Assembly: GCA_015039365.1 (NCBI GenBank)
Contig: WION01000186.1
Span: 43,282-107,281 of the forward strand
DNA: 64,000 nucleotides
From: Amanita rubescens
Taxonomy: Eukaryota > Basidiomycota > Agaricomycetes > Agaricales > Amanitaceae
Direction of reading: 5' to 3'
Shown: piece after piece, positions 11,301 through 20,516 of the stretch
Layout: each line of letters begins with the position of its first letter
Position numbering within the stretch: the first letter of the stretch is position 1
Translations under genes and position numbers: made by a program
Notes under the pieces: generated by a model
What the model was told of the DNA's origin: nothing
The model's database searches: none
What the model saw: the letters and a program-made list of their open reading frames with translations, nothing else

Positions 11301-11865
11301 TCAATTCTTCTTCTTTTTGGATATACCGAAGGTACATTTCGGTTTCTTCGTCGCAATTAAACGTAGTTTCTTCTTCCGGATCGATCTTCCTTTCGTCGGG
11401 GAATCTAACTGTTCCTTCAGACCAATCTATTCTGGGGTTGATTTCTCGGAGCCAAGGTAATCCTAATATCAGTCGTTGATCGCCTAGTCGTGTGACATAA
11501 AACCAGTCTTTAAACCGGTTGTCTTCGATGTTATAGCTTATCTGGATTTTATACCGTATATCTCCAGACTTGTTATTTGTTCCGTCCACATTTCGCACTG
11601 GGATGGGTTTCTTTAAGCGAGTGATTTCGTTCCAATTGACGAGTGAGCTATCGACGAATTTTCCTTGTGCGCCTGAGTCGATAAGGGCTTTGGTTTCAGC
11701 GGTTTTTAGATTCGAACATTTGGTAATGGGAATGGTGATTTTATTTCTGGATATAGAAGATACTGTTACACCATTTATACATAGTTGTTCGTCTTCAGAG
11801 ACGACGGACGCTGATTTCTCGTCGTCTCGTTCTAAAAACCCTTTTTGTTCAATTTTCGGCGGGCG
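8245..11865 (-). CDS. pol: Pol polyprotein: protease, RT, RNase H, integrase, chromodomain
   Basis: The frame is open from just after a TAG at 11866-11868 to the stop at 8245, about 1,206 codons with no ATG at its head, so it is expected as a Gag-Pol fusion. Protease: ALIDSGAQGKFVDSS (DSG active site, around 11679). Reverse transcriptase: YIDDMLIY. RNase H: TDASNWAVGAVL and HCDHKNLSYY. Integrase: zinc-binding HPGR...CALCQ, then MDFITDLP, LISDRGPQFTS and HPQTDGESERLNQ carrying the D,D-35-E residues. The C-terminus (YEIETIVSHRR...FLVKWKGYPTSDNSWE) is a chromodomain, the hallmark of chromoviruses, which in characterised elements can direct integration to heterochromatin. All motifs are intact. 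Confidence 0.95.
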   Translation of the reverse strand, partial: RPPKIEQKGFLERDDEKSASVVSEDEQLCINGVTVSSISRNKITIPITKCSNLKTAETKALIDSGAQGKFVDSSLVNWNEITRLKKPIPVRNVDGTNNKSGDIRYKIQISYNIEDNRFKDWFYVTRLGDQRLILGLPWLREINPRIDWSEGTVRFPDERKIDPEEETTFNCDEETEMYLRYIQKEEELNAEEDEDLETDHLWIQAKTSASQALAHEHEDKSTKVELPPEYDKWRKVFDKQTSERFPISRQWDHAIDLKEGFKPKVAKNYPLSIHEEQLMNKWVDEQLKKGYIRPSQSPQASPFFYVAKKEKGELRPCQDYRYINSWTKRNAYPLPLVSDLLLKLRKAKYFSKLDLRWGYNNVRIKKGDEWKAAFTTNRGLFEPTVMLFGLCNSPSTFQTMMNEYFRDMIAEGWLVVYIDDMLIYGANEEETRERTKQVLQRLKENDLFLKLEKCKFVAKEVEFLGMIVKEGKIMMDPVKLAGISKWPEPKTVKQIRSFLGFANFYRKFIGNYAEIVAPLTELTKKTVPFRWDAECQKAFDTLKEKFLEEPVLVMPDPTKPFLLETDASNWAVGAVLKQRGSDGELHPCGFISHRLSDTEQRYQVYDRELLAIKKAFETWRHLLKGSPHTIMIHCDHKNLSYYKHPQKMTARQSRWWQEITEFDIKLEHVPGSKLIQADALSRRPDHINEEEAKAKEIPQTMITDDMVIAAINVSWADKITELLPQDKFAKVVIDGLKHGKLPLRSKFNDWKNDNNIIRYQGRVYVPQNEELRNEIIKSHHDPVVMGHPGRLKTLELIRRDYYWPGMTTTVSKWVEGCALCQQMKVNTHPITPGLMPIKSHATRPFEQVSMDFITDLPIIDGFDSVLTVVDQGLTKGVIFIPCKKSFTAMDTANSYINDVYKRYGLPTTLISDRGPQFTSKVFEEICKIFGINHRKSTAFHPQTDGESERLNQELETYLRLYCVDHPKQWKDHLPLAEFAHNQRIHQSTKMTPFEIMFGIEPVAIPTAFPRINVPAAEDRFKVLTQIRDEALAAHELARQLMTQRVKGKSPAFKEGDLVWLDSRNLKTGQIRKFSPRREGPFKIEKILGPVTAKLELPPRWKIHPVFHVSLLTPYHENETHGPNFTRPTPDLIDNKEEYEIETIVSHRRKGNQWQFLVKWKGYPTSDNSWETEENLEHSEETLNEYKEQHGITATTPTIRKPRKRRS

Positions 11866-12847
11866 CTACGTGGTAATGTTTTCGCCATTTCTCGTATGAC
11901 GGCGATTCTCTGGTCTTCGTCGTTTTCACTGTTGGATTCTTCACTTGACGAGCCACTGTCGTCTTCATCGTTATCCGCATCCAGCGCTCTGATTCTTTTT
12001 CCTTTTCCTTTCCCTTTGTTGCGGTTACTATTTCGGCCGCGTGGTTTTCCTCGAAATTGTCCTCTAGGGGCTGCCCTTCCTCGTGAATTCCCAAGGTTTT
12101 GTCGTTTCTTTTTTGGATTAGGGCAGTCCGAGATTAAATGTCCTGTTTTTCCACATCCATAGCATACAGCGGTTTTTACCCATTCCATGGAGGTTTCAGC
12201 AATCTGCATTTGTCGTGCCTGTCGATTTAATTCAAGTACAGCCTCGTCGACTTCCATTTTGTCATCAAACTCTTTTACTTGGCCAAAAGTGGAGAATAAG
12301 GTGTTTGCCACTTCTATGTCAAGGATACGAGTTCGTAATGATTTATAGGTTGTCGGGGCACCTCCTAGTCGTAGCTTTCTCTCGTAAGGTGTTTGGTAAT
12401 CCTAAAACTAGGAGATGACATTTCGTCGTATCATCAGTGATTTTGGCTAAATTGATGTCTCGATCGACGCGCGCAATATATTGATTAATTGATTGCTTTG
12501 GGAGTTTTCTCCATGTGAGTAATCTGTGCATGGCTAGTCCTGCTTCGTCTACTTGTCCCCAATCTTCTTTCAGTTCTTTAATAAAAGCGTCATAGTTGGC
12601 GTATTTTGTCGTTTCGGCATCATATTCAGGTTATTTTGTTGTCGCGCCATTGTTGAGCGTTGCCATCAATATGATACATAATGAACTGTATCTTATCTTG
12701 AGCATCCGTCATTTTATTCATTTTCATGAATAATTCGGCTTTCGCTATGAACGGATTGAGATATTTTCGATCTCCTTCGAACGGTTTAGGAGGTTTGATC
12801 TTCGGTAGATCTGACCTTGGTTCGGTCCGGGGTCCTGATCCACTCAT
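11832..12847 (-). pseudogene. gag: Gag (capsid/nucleocapsid) with two apparent frameshifts
   Basis: From an ATG at 12847 the frame reads MSGSGPRTEPRSDL, PPKPFEGDRKYLNPFI and YHIDGNAQQWRDNK, the usual Ty3/gypsy capsid start, then hits a stop at 12626. The expected continuation (EYDAETTKYANYDAFIKELK, GLPNTLREK) lies in another frame, as if one base was inserted near 12627-12633. A second extra base at about 12375 moves the frame again, into LRLGGAPTTYKSL, VEVDEAVLELN-type sequence and the zinc knuckle CYGCGKTGHLISDC (C-X2-C-X4-H-X4-C). The tail is Arg/Gly-rich, then acidic. Homology therefore runs through all three parts but no single frame encodes it. The cause could be assembly indels or inactivation. 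Confidence 0.8.
11835..11841 (-). promoter_or_regulatory. Candidate -1 ribosomal frameshift site GGGTTTT at the gag-pol junction
   Basis: On the minus strand the gag frame ends AAG GGT TTT TAG. The heptamer G GGT TTT fits the X XXY YYZ slippery pattern in the gag phase. A -1 slip there enters the pol frame, which is open from 11865 and overlaps gag by about 30 nt. The site lies immediately before the gag stop. I did not resolve a downstream stimulatory structure. Confidence 0.6.
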
Positions 12848-13636
12848 ATCTCGTTCTTTTCCTTTTCTAGAAGGAAATGGGTTGATTGGTGGGGCAAACA
12901 AGTATGGAAATACGACAGGGGGTGATGGTGCGGGTCGTGTAGCTTCGAGTTTAGATTCGGTTGCAAGGGATAAGGAAGCGATGAGTTGAGCTGAGGTTTC
13001 GTCTTCAACTCGTTGTTCAACTGTGGGTATAACAACGTCTTCGGTTCCAGGTGCGTATTCAAGTTTATCTTGGGATTCTTCTTCTTTCTCTTGTTCAGAG
13101 AAGGAATCTTTATTGTCTTCTTTATCGGACTCTCCTGACGGTTCAGCGCTTTCTCTATAATGAATGTGCGGTGATACAACGGGAGTTTCTTGGCTAATGA
13201 TTAAGGTTTCTGGTTCATTCGCTTTCTTCCAACGTTGTAGTGCGGTTTGTGTTAACTCCTCTTTTCCTCCTATGAAGGGTTCTCCTTCAAAGTATTCGTC
13301 TCTAATAAAGTACGGTTCTTCTCCTGTTTCTGATTCAGTGGCGTACCAACGTTTACTTCCTTCGTGAAAGGCAAGTTTGCGTTCGTTTAGATATAATCCT
13401 CCTTCGAACGGGAAGGATTGATTTGGTGGTCTTCCAAGTTTTTGTTTTACCCAGAACTGGTGACCTGGTACGGGTTTCCCTGAAGCGGTATAACACCAGC
13501 CGTTTTCTCGTTTATCCCAATAAATGGAATGTTCGTTGAGATAATAGAGATGGTCAAGGGGGTTTTGTTTGGCGTTATTCGGAGGGGTACTTTTAGATTG
13601 TCGTGGAGCAATGGTGAATGATGGGAGGTGAGAGCG
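12848..13636 (-). other. Open frame upstream of gag without an ATG
   Basis: The gag frame stays open upstream from 12847 to a TAA at 13637-13639, about 263 codons with no ATG. Composition is protein-like: aromatic and charged (for example LNEHSIYWDKRENGWCYTAS, EEPYFIRDEYFEGEPFIGG, LTQTALQRWKKANEPETL), then acidic Glu/Asp/Ser-rich. Either an N-terminal Gag extension begins at a non-ATG codon, or the start was lost or lies behind a splice. Confidence 0.5.
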
Positions 13637-13673
13637 TTAAAGCTATCGTGCTCGGAGAGGAGTCTAGTTTTAT

Positions 13674-14097
13674 TGTTATGTTTGTTCGTTCACTGATAAG
13701 TCAAGCCTATCAGGTACCGTAGGTTCCTCAAGGGAATTCCGGCACTTAAGAACGTTCAATGAAATAGGAGTGTTATCGGATAAGTCCTCAAGGGAGCTTA
13801 GACGATAACGAGACAGATTTTGACTGTTAAAACTAGACTGAGGTCTAGTCGTATATTTGCGTGATTTATATAGTACAGAGTACATACGCAAATATGGTAA
13901 GTATATATGCATGTGATAATGAAAACGGTTGCATGTGATAATGAAACGGTTAACATGTGAAAAACGAACATACATGTGATAAAGGTAATTGGCATATGAT
14001 AAACGATGAATGTTCCGGAAGGAACGCATATGCAAATAACGGCATAGGAGGGATGATAAGGTAAGAAAAAGACAGGCCATGACGTACGTTTGTAACA
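13674..14097 (-). repeat. LTR (upstream, 5' LTR of the element)
   Basis: This is the 424-bp repeat that drives the element. On the minus strand it starts TGTTACAAACG and ends AAACATAACA, with a TATATAAA box at 13865-13872. The base composition and sequence match the other LTR with no difference noticed. The leader that follows (13673 downwards) has no TGG-starting primer-binding site next to the LTR. Confidence 0.95.
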
Positions 14098-15900
14098 CTG
14101 TTGGTCATGAGGAAATATGTGATGAGACTGCTTACACAAAACATGCAATATCACTCACAAGCTGTTGGTCATAGGGAAAGTGCCTTTCACAACAACTGTG
14201 CAATGCCATGACTCACTTCCTGTGAGTCATTGTAGGAAGAGATATTTTTCTCAAATTGTACAATGTCACTCACAGACTGTTCAAGGTCATAGTAAAAGAT
14301 GTGGTGAGGTGTCTGCCTTTCACAAAATGTCCAATGTCACTCACAAACTGTTGATCATTGGAAAATATGTGATGAGACTGCCTTTCTCAAAATGTGCAAT
14401 TCCATAACTGACCCCCTGTTGATCATAGTAGGGAAAGATGTGATGAAACTGTCTTTCACAGAATGTGCAATGTCACTCACTTGCTGTTTATGAAATGAGA
14501 TGTGATTTTCACAACATGTGCAACTTATGATGGAGTGCGGCCACTCACAGACTGTTGGTCATAGCAACAGATGTGATGAGATTGCCTTTCACAAAATGTG
14601 CCATGTCCCTCACATACTGTTGGTAAAAGATGTAATGAGACTGCCTTTCACAAAATGTGTAATGTCGCTCACTTCCTGTTGGTCATAGTAGGAAAAGATG
14701 TGATGAGATTTCCTTTCACAAATTGTGCAATGTCACTCACAAGCTGTTGGTCATAAGAAAGATGTGCTGAGACTGCCTTTTCCAAAATGTGCAATGTCAC
14801 TCACTCGCTGTTGGTCATAGGAACAATGTGATGATACATACTGCCCATCACAAAATGTGCAATATCACTCACTCGCTATTGGTCATGGTATATGATGAGA
14901 CTTGCCTTTCACAAAATGTGGAATATAGTCACTCACTCCCTGTTGGTCATATGGAAAGATGTGATGAGATTGCCTTCCACACAAATCTTCAACGTTGCTC
15001 ACATCCTGTCAGTCATAGGGAAACAATACATAGAACAGTTTTTTCAGTAATATTTACAATGTTACTCACATACTGTTGGCAATAGGCAAATTTTTGATGA
15101 GGTCATCTTTTGAACAACTAAATCAGCTCGACATGTTGCTAACCACCTATGTTTTATAGGAAGACATGCAATTTTGCTGCTTTTCACAAAACTTGCAATA
15201 TCACTTACAATCTGTAGAACAAATGAATGTGTCCAAATTGTCCTGTACAAAATGGCCATCATCACTCACTTCCTTTTAGAATGGAATTAGCATCATGAAT
15301 TTGGAAAAAAGAATGCACTGCACTAACTCTCTTTTGCTATAGTGTTCATATCATGAATTCTCACAAAAGGATCACATACATCCTATTTGTCTTGGAATAG
15401 CTTGTGAAGAGGCTTTGAAAAGGAGGAATATCTACCATCTGTTGTTTTGGGACAAGATGTAATGCTAATGAGCAGACAGGAAGGAAATGTCACTTGCTTT
15501 CTGTTATTGATTCAATGAAGTTGAGACTTGCTTTCAGATAATTATATGTCACCCAACTTTCTATTGTTCATTGAGTTACATGTCTGGTACCTGCACAAAA
15601 ACCAATGTTGCTTACTTTCTTTAAGTAGGTCAGATGTGGTGTGAAGCAGTGTTGTATTACATACTCACCCCCTGTCCATGAGAGACTGGATTAACAACTC
15701 TGCTTACAATGATAGATTGGCAACTCACTTGCTATTGGTCATATGATGCACCATGGGACCATTTACAAAAGAAATCAAAATTAAGTCATGGCACTCACTT
15801 CCTGTAGATTATGAGACAACACTGTTGATCACAAAAAGAAGCACTGTTACTCACAAACTGTCTTACCCACTGATATCAATATCATCAGATCTTGCACCAA
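14098..15900. repeat. ~66-bp satellite array, right part, decaying to the right
   Basis: The same units as at 3060-5608 resume directly after the retrotransposon. They are regular to about 15070, then lose periodicity. Recognisable words (TCACTCACTTCCTG, ACAAACTGT, GGTCAT) persist to about 15900. The first five bases are the right copy of the CTGTT target duplication. No coding capacity is credible here. Confidence 0.85.
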
Positions 15901-16066
15901 GAATATGGTGAAAACTAACCTGCCCTTCATCCAGTTGTTCATTGATCATCTGAATCATGACTAATCTTGTTTTCATGTGAAGGCATTGGAGTGTTACTTA
16001 CTTCCTGATGAACTTTGAAAGTATTTATCATTCCATATGAAGGCCACCTACTGCCCTGTCCACCTA

Positions 16067-17424
16067 TTACCATTTAAAGCTTTCTGTGCTAATGTGCAGT
16101 GTGACAAGAATACACACCCAGAAATGTGGAAATTTTGAAAAAACTACAAGAATGACTTGATCCCATGTCCACCAATCTTTGTGTTTCAGAACATGTCTGA
16201 AGTTTGAACAATGTTGATGTTAATAAGTAACATGTTGAATGTTTAAGTGACCCTCACTGAAGTGCAGATTTAACACAAAGGTCAAGATTATTCATCTGTG
16301 TTGAAACAAATAGTTGATGTATGCTGTCATCATCTATTGCATCAGCAGTTTTCTGAGTTAATTCAGCACAATTCTTGTCCAGTAAATCCATGTCTACGAA
16401 ACAATATTAATCCCATCTTTTGGCAGAAAGAAAAATCTTACCTTCCAATCGTACACATGCCTTGGGAGGATATTTGGTGTTCAAAACTTTAGGAAGATAT
16501 ACTGTCTGAAAAGTGGTTTCAGCAACTTCCCTGGCTCTCCCCCACTTATCTTCATCATGTGCATCAGTCAAGTTGACAAATTCACTGGATATTTGACCAT
16601 CAAATTTAGTGAATATAACCACCAAAGGAACTGTTAAGGAAATATTTACTGGTCAACACACTGTAAAATTAGTATTTAGCAATAGTTACCTTTGCCTGTT
16701 CCTTTATTAAAGAATTCAAGTTCTGCAGGTAGGATGGGACGAGGACTGTCCATGGGTATGCAGTACCTACAGAAAGCCAGGTCAGCCAGTACTGTAAAGA
16801 GATAGAGCAAGATACCAAATTGCATGCAACTGGTTTTTCAGCTCAGTTTCTGCAGACTTCTTTTCAATGAACCTCCAAGCAGCATCCAATTCCTCAGTTG
16901 AACCTGATTCAAAACCCTGAGAGTCATGGAAGATAAAATTACTTCCAGGGTATGTAATTTGATGCTCAATATCATGCAGGCCTCTCTGTTAGAGTCATTT
17001 GCATGTGAATAAGTTCATACATCATCATCTAACTCACCTCATGTGATGGCACCAAATGAATAGGAGACTGTACAAGCTGATTACCTGCAAGAAATTCAAA
17101 ATCAAAGGAAGCACAAAACTCAAACTGACTGTAGTACCACTCTTGTCATATATGATGGCAATTGTCCCCTTTGCTACACCACAAACCTTCTCAAGGATGG
17201 TTGTCTTGCCTGCATTAGCCCTCCCAATAAGAAGGATGTGAAAGTGCGGGCATTGATAGCGTTCCCTGAGCTCTTGAACATGTGTCTCAGAGTCTGTATC
17301 TGCAGTGATATGTGTCAGCCAAGGATTAGCAATGCTAGATCACACAAATTAGCCTACTACTCAAAGAACTTGGAGGTGCACCACTAGTTGTAGTAGCTGC
17401 CATGACTGAAGATGAAGTACTCAT
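16067..17424 (-). CDS. P-loop GTPase (G-domain protein, mushroom-expanded family), multi-exon
   Basis: ATG at 17424 (MSTSSSVMAATTTSG). Six or seven short introns with GT..AG ends keep one frame. G1 (P-loop) is HILLIGRANAGKTTILEKVC, followed by GTIAIIYDKS. G3 is FHDSQGFESGS (D-x-x-G), then a helical segment (DAAWRFIEKKS). After IPMDSPRPILPAELEF comes G4, PLVVIFTKFDGQISSEFV (TKxD). The C-terminal part reads DLLDKNCAELTQKTADAIDD, then, behind a last intron (donor GTGAGG near 16253), KHKDWWTWDQVILVVFSKFP to a stop at 16067. If that last intron is not used, the stop is at 16254. The motifs resemble the AIG1/septin-like G domains common in agaricomycete genomes; the cellular role is unknown. It borders the satellite block. 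Confidence 0.7.
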
Positions 17425-18503
17425 GTTTTGCTAGGATCAAGATCAGATTGTTTGATTGACTCAAGTCTCGAGACTCGGAGGGGTGGTGAAAGGGAAATGC
17501 CCACAAGAGATAATGGAAAAAGGCAGAGACAGCTGGGTGTGTGAACTTGAATCAAGACAGAGGCAACACTGGATGACTCTGTATCTGAACTCTGGATTAA
17601 GATAGCAGCAAGTTCAATGATGTGGCTTGACCTACCAGTACGTGAAGGTAGATGGCGTGTGCTGGGTCGAGATCAGATGACCGTGGGATAGGTGACAGCT
17701 GGCCAGAAACGATGCGTTTCAAGGTCAAGACTAGTACTTGGGCTTGAGCGCGCACAGACTCGCGATGCGAGTGTACTGCCTGGCGCAAAATCGAACAGTG
17801 CGTCTGGTCAAAGGGTCGAGAGCGCGCGGGACTATAACTTGTTCACGAGGCTGCACTGACCCCAGGAAGCTCTCAGGTCCAGTCACATTACATATTTGGA
17901 TATCTTCTCCATTCAGTAACGTGGGTTACCCCGTCCCGTATTCCTTCCGATATTCTAGCTCTTTCTCGAAACTACGGAACTCTCAGGTGACGCAATTCAC
18001 TACGACGGGCGTTCGCTCAAGAGCTCCGTCCCTGGATCGGATGGCGTTAGTCCATAACAGGGTCACTAGTAGGTAACTACTGTGGGTCCCCGACTCCCCG
18101 TGCTGAGCTCAGATCATGACCGATGATCGACGATCGTCTATATAGTAAATGAAGTACATTCGACCACTTTTCTCCTCCCGATTTGCCACCACTGGCCAAC
18201 TCTACACTTTCAGGTTCCGCTCCTCAGGCTTATCTCAACGACGCCCGTATTATTTCCTAGAAACTATACGATCAAATCCTATAACAGCTGTTCTTGATAC
18301 CCTGTATTGCGGTCTTCAGATCACCCTATATTCGCAAACATGCAAATCTGTACGCGCTCGTCGTCGTGTTGCATGATCATGTGCCATGGACGTTGTGGGC
18401 GTCTATCTTGAAAAAAGGCTGTGTGAAAGCTGTGACAGGACTCGAGGGCGCTAAATTGCATACCTTTCCTTTGCGTAGATTCCACGACTCGAAGCCTGCC
18501 ACT
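17425..18503. other. Intergenic, promoter-like palindromes near 18110-18145
   Basis: No gene is seen. At 18117-18150 overlapping GATCATGACC/GATGATCGACGATCGTC palindromes precede TATATAGTAAATG. A similar arrangement (GATGATCGATGATCGTCGATC, then CATATAAAAG) occurs at 19297-19345. A frame open upstream of the ATG at 18504 is probably untranslated leader. Confidence 0.3.
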
Positions 18504-19163
18504 ATGCGTTTCTTTCAGGCCTTTGCCTCAGCTTCTGTAAAGTCAGGCACTCAGGCCGCTGCCGTTGCAGTCCCAGGCTTAGGAGGTGTCGGAGAGATTC
18601 TCTCTGCCATTATCATGCTGTGTGACAGCGTCCCTCAGAACAGGTACATAAGATACCTCTCACGGCGCAATTATTCTCTGACTGATTTACATAGGGATGC
18701 TGCCCGTAGGCTGGCAGAGAGATGTCAGCAACTTCACAAGGCTTTGGAGCAGTACGAGCAAACGCCTTTGCCTGATCGCACAGTCCGATATAGGGCTGAC
18801 GTGTTTAAGTCCGTTATCTGTCCCTCGACGATACAATGATTTTACTCACCAAGTGTAGATGTCTTAAGAAGGTCAAGGATACGATGGAGAAATGGTCCGG
18901 GAAAGGCTGGCTTCGCATGTTAGTGAATCAAGGGCAAATTCGAAAGGGACGTCGATGATTGCAGTAGCAAAATATCGGACTGCTTTACAATCTTCGCGGT
19001 GAGCACTTTGCGTCTGGATTGTGAAAGGGATAGTGTCATGATTTTTCAGACTGCCTCCCAAATGGAATTGCTGGCACAGCGCCAGGAAGAAGTCGAAAGG
19101 GGGAAAAAAGGCCTGAAAGAGAGTCGTGATGGCGACTATCATCGTAAAACGAGTTCTTCTTGA
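18504..19163 (+). pseudogene. MLKL-N-terminal-domain-like (four-helix) protein, frameshifted and lacking a partner domain
   Basis: Exons 18504-18643, 18695-18808, 18859-18998 and 19050-19163. The start MRFFQAFASASVKSG and VAVPGLGGVGEILSAI, IMLCDSVPQNRDAARRLAER resemble the helical MLKL-NTD-like domain placed at the N-terminus of many agaricomycete kinases and repeat proteins, related to HeLo-type membrane-active domains. Exon 3 continues the pattern (CLKKVKDTMEKWSGKGWLRM; VDDCSSKISDCFTIFA), but the two halves are in different frames, as if one G was added in the GGG at 18932-18934. The reading then ends after a lysine/glutamate-rich helix without any kinase, TPR or NLR part. It is either a damaged gene or a stand-alone domain with a sequence error. 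Family assignment is by memory. Confidence 0.5.
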
Positions 19164-19574
19164 GAGTTTGACGCTGTCAAATTCATGTCGGCCCGGCTAG
19201 TGACAAATATGGTTATGGATAGCCTCGGAGCGCCCTCGGCCTTTTTTTTTTAAGTCGTTTGGTCTTCACGAGCCGTTCATCTCATCGATCATCAATAATC
19301 GATGATCGATGATCGTCGATCACGCTAACCTTCAGGCATATAAAAGCAGTACATACTATGAATACAGTTCGACCCTTAGTTTCAGGAATAACGCGTGTCG
19401 CGTTGCTAAAACATCTAATACGCTGGCAAGCGATTGAGATACAGAGCCAAACCGAAAAATGTAGAGTTGGGTGGTGGCAACTCGGGAGATATATTTAATC
19501 AAACCATCAAATACAAATTAAACCGTCGGGATGCCACTAATATTAGATCCTAACAATTACAAACAGATAACAAC

Positions 19575-20495
<921 letters not shown>

Positions 20496-20516
20496 CTTCC
20501 CACCGTTAGTTTAGTT

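Larger units (their letters stand above)
5609..14097 (-). mobile_element. Complete chromodomain Ty3/gypsy LTR retrotransposon (chromovirus)
   Basis: An 8,489-bp element is transcribed leftwards. Its parts are two 424-bp LTRs (13674-14097 upstream, 5609-6032 downstream) starting TG and ending CA, gag, pol, a third ORF, and a polypurine tract next to the downstream LTR. Pol order (protease, RT, RNase H, integrase, chromodomain) places it in the Ty3/gypsy chromoviruses. The LTRs look identical by eye and the target duplication CTGTT is perfect, so insertion was recent. It landed inside the ~66-bp satellite. Pol and ORF3 are open throughout, while gag carries two apparent single-base insertions, so this copy may need help from another for Gag. 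Confidence 0.95.

Noticed and set aside
3060..15900. CRISPR-like array
   Set aside because: Units are imperfect, contiguous and lack unique spacers; the organism is a eukaryote.
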